From the NCBI GenBank assembly GCA_026770615.1, contig MU631609.1, positions 37,149-55,524 on the forward strand: a DNA stretch of 18,376 nt. The letters run 5' to 3'. The translations under genes and the position numbers were made by a program. Within the stretch, counting starts at the first letter, position 1; each line of letters begins with the position of its first letter. This document shows positions 16,759 to 18,376 of the stretch, piece after piece. This DNA is from Pavlovales sp. CCMP2436 (Eukaryota > Haptophyta > Pavlovophyceae > Pavlovales). The notes below the pieces were generated by a model that saw nothing but the letters and a program-made list of their open reading frames with translations, ran no database searches and was not told the DNA's origin.

Positions 16759-17400
16759 ATGTCCTTGAGCTCTGCGATCACTTGCGGGGTGATGAGGTAG
16801 CGGCCCTGCTGGAGGTCAAGGTCGAATCCGCTAATGGAGAACTTGGTCTGCTTGAAGAGGCTCACGAGTTCGGCGTCTCACTGCTTGCAGAGGTCGGACT
16901 CGTTGAAGATGAGCCGCTTGATGTCGGGGGACACGTAGAAGTTGTCGACCTTGGCCGTCACAAGCAAGTTGTACATCAGGCGGTAGCCAACGGAGAGGGT
17001 GCCCTTGTACTTGCATACGATCTTGGAGGAGTTGGCAGCGGAAGCGTGCATGTTCCTGGGCTGCACGTCGGTCAGGAAGGGCAGGTACATAGTCCATCGG
17101 ACCGAGGTTGAATTTCGAGCCGGAGTCGAAGAGGCCCGAGTCGCTCATCTGTGAGAGGGAGTCCTGGAAGCCCTTGCCGAGGAGGGAGTACACCTTGGAG
17201 ATCTCGAAGTAGTCGGTCGGCTGTGCCAGGCCGCCCGAGTTGATGATCTCCTGCCCGTTGCTAATTGCGAAAGCGTGGGAGGACTTGACCGTTGCGATGG
17301 CCGAGATTAAGATGGTCGCGATGAACACGAAGATGGAAAAGATCACCACGATAGAGTTGAAGAGCGGCTTGGTCTTGCTGGCAATGAACTTGGGGGGATG
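16509..17400 (-). pseudogene. Broken copia protease region with a hydrophobic segment
   Basis: Starting from 17400 on the minus strand, one frame has a strongly hydrophobic stretch (SIVVIFSIFVFIATILISAI, about 17290-17350). It is followed by about 60 residues and then FDSGSKFNL near 17120, which fits the DSG active site of a retroviral-type aspartic protease. The frame changes near 17090. The next frame contains SDLCKQ followed by TGA at 16878-16880, then FSISGFDLDLQQGRYLITPQ. A further frame change occurs before the integrase zinc region. The protease cannot be made as one chain from this sequence. Confidence 0.65.
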
Positions 17401-18373
17401 TCGGAAGCGATGTAGGCGGCGGAGCGCTCGAAGGGCTTGGCGTCGGAAGCGATGTAGGCGGCGGAGCGCTTGAAGGGCTCGCAGACGAGCGTGTTCTTGA
17501 GCATCTCGAGGGCAGCAGCGTCGAACTTGTCGAAGTTGGGCAGCTTGCAGGTGACGAGCGGGTGATAGATCTCGTCGTATGAGATAGCGAGCCGGGGCCG
17601 TACAGGTTGCACGAGACCTGGACCATGTTGACGAAGGACGATGGCTTCTTGCGCAGCTGCTGCGGCTGCTCATCGAAGTCGACCGCCTTGACCGAGGGGT
17701 TGTCATAGTAGGAAGCAGTAGGGTAGTCGCGCGGGTGGTGGTCCGAGGCCTGGTTGTGAAGCTTGCACATGTAGCACGACGGAGGGCGCTCGTCGCGAGG
17801 GCGCTCGTCGCGCGCGGCCTGCTTGGGGGAAGGAAGAGCGGGACGGCTCGACGGGGCGTTGCGACCGCCACCGCGCCCGCCCTGCGCGAGGTTGCCGCGC
17901 CCGGCACGCGCCGCGCCGCGCGAGTTGTTGGAGCTGCGGTTGAAGTCCGAAGGGTAAGTGATCACATTCACGCTGCGCCTGTCGGCGCCGTTGGTGTTGG
18001 AGAGCATCGTGATGACGGCGAGGTTCTCGCGCAGGGTCGCGAGGACGTCGGAAGCGAGGCGCCGCTCATTGGCGGGAACGTTAATTGTCGACTGCACGAG
18101 CGAGGATTAAGATTCGCCGAGCCCGCGCAGCGAGATGAACAGGATCAGATCCTCGAGCTTGAAGGGAAGGTGCGAGATGGAATTGCAGGCGCGCTGCACA
18201 CGGTCGAGCCACTGGAGCGCGCTCTCCTTGTGCGAGCGCTGGAGCGAGATGAGGTTGAGCATAGAAGCGGCCTTGGACGTGTCGGAGAGGCCGACGCAGT
18301 GGTCCTTGAGGGTGTTGAAAACCAAAGCCAGCGAGACGGAGCTGCCGCGCTTGGCGCCGTAGGCCTTGTGCAT
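17343..18373 (-). pseudogene. Copia Gag region, interrupted, with a degenerate zinc knuckle
   Basis: The frame entering from the right edge reads a helical Gag segment (ASMLNLISLQRSHKESALQW, then LILFISLRGLGES) and stops at TAA 18107-18109. The same frame resumes with VPANERRLASDVLATLREN and an Arg/Gly-rich stretch. It then has a CYMC motif with His residues and DYP where a final Cys would be expected, so the CCHC knuckle looks damaged. The frame changes near 17600 into AISYDEIYHPLVTCKLPNFD. The Gag start is outside the window. Confidence 0.7.
17400..17483 (-). repeat. Two 42-bp direct repeats in the Gag-protease linker
   Basis: Units 17400-17441 and 17442-17483 differ at only a few positions. 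In the local frame they encode two copies of a 14-residue unit containing RSAAYIASD. A run of six C residues (minus strand) lies directly after them, at the point where the frame changes. Confidence 0.8.
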
Positions 18374-18376
18374 GAC

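Larger units (their letters stand above)
13262..18376 (-). mobile_element. Ty1/copia LTR retrotransposon, partial and decayed
   Basis: Read on the minus strand from the right edge, the order is Gag, protease, integrase, reverse transcriptase, RNase H, polypurine tract and 3' LTR, which is the Ty1/copia order. The 5' LTR, primer binding site and start of Gag lie beyond the window. Gag and protease are disrupted by two in-frame stops (18107-18109 and 16878-16880) and four frame changes (near 17600, 17395, 17090 and in 16510-16750), while the integrase-to-RNase H frame is open. The left limit at 13262 is an estimate. Confidence 0.92.

Overview
The window looks like nuclear DNA of a GC-rich unicellular eukaryote, most likely an alga or a related protist. 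The grounds are GC-rich, Ala/Pro/Gln-rich exons, short AT-rich spliceosomal introns with GT..AG ends, a nucleoporin gene and a Ty1/copia retrotransposon. The lineage cannot be fixed from sequence alone; haptophyte- or pelagophyte-like genomes would fit, but this is inference.

Layout, left to right. (1) 9-150 is one copy of a dispersed repeat of about 142 bp. (2) 461-6217 (+) is a ten-exon gene for a protein of about 1275 aa with coiled coils, two C2-like domains and a Pro-rich tail. At least three of its introns contain degenerate copies of the 3' end of the exon just upstream. (3) 6527-8529 (-) is a three-exon FG nucleoporin best matched to Nup58/Nup45. It converges on the C2 gene and diverges from the next gene across a 517-bp shared promoter region. 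(4) 9047-10622 (+) is a two-exon Fpg/Nei-type DNA glycosylase with Val instead of the usual Pro after the initiator Met and a C-terminal SAP domain. Its single intron carries a second, inverted copy of the 142-bp repeat, and a 23-nt fragment of the repeat lies downstream at 10900. (5) 11068-11703 (-) is a Sel1-repeat/MYND-finger gene with an in-frame TAG at a position where the repeat register predicts an ordinary residue, so it is probably a pseudogene. Upstream are two families of imperfect tandem duplications. (6) 12635-13183 (+) is an unrecognised coding-like fragment ending next to the transposon. (7) 13262-18376 (-) is a Ty1/copia element cut by the right window edge: 3' LTR, polypurine tract, a 964-codon open integrase/RT/RNase H frame, and a Gag/protease region broken by two stops and four frame changes.

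The three intact host genes (C2 protein, nucleoporin, glycosylase) have no obvious shared pathway; they look like ordinary neighbours in a compact genome. The right third (from about 10.9 kb) is repeat-rich and contains decaying genes. I saw no CRISPR array, rRNA or tRNA gene. The most unusual signals are the exon-tail copies inside introns, the dispersed repeat inside an intron, the Val2 Nei-SAP fusion, and a hydrophobic segment just ahead of the protease motif in the copia polyprotein.
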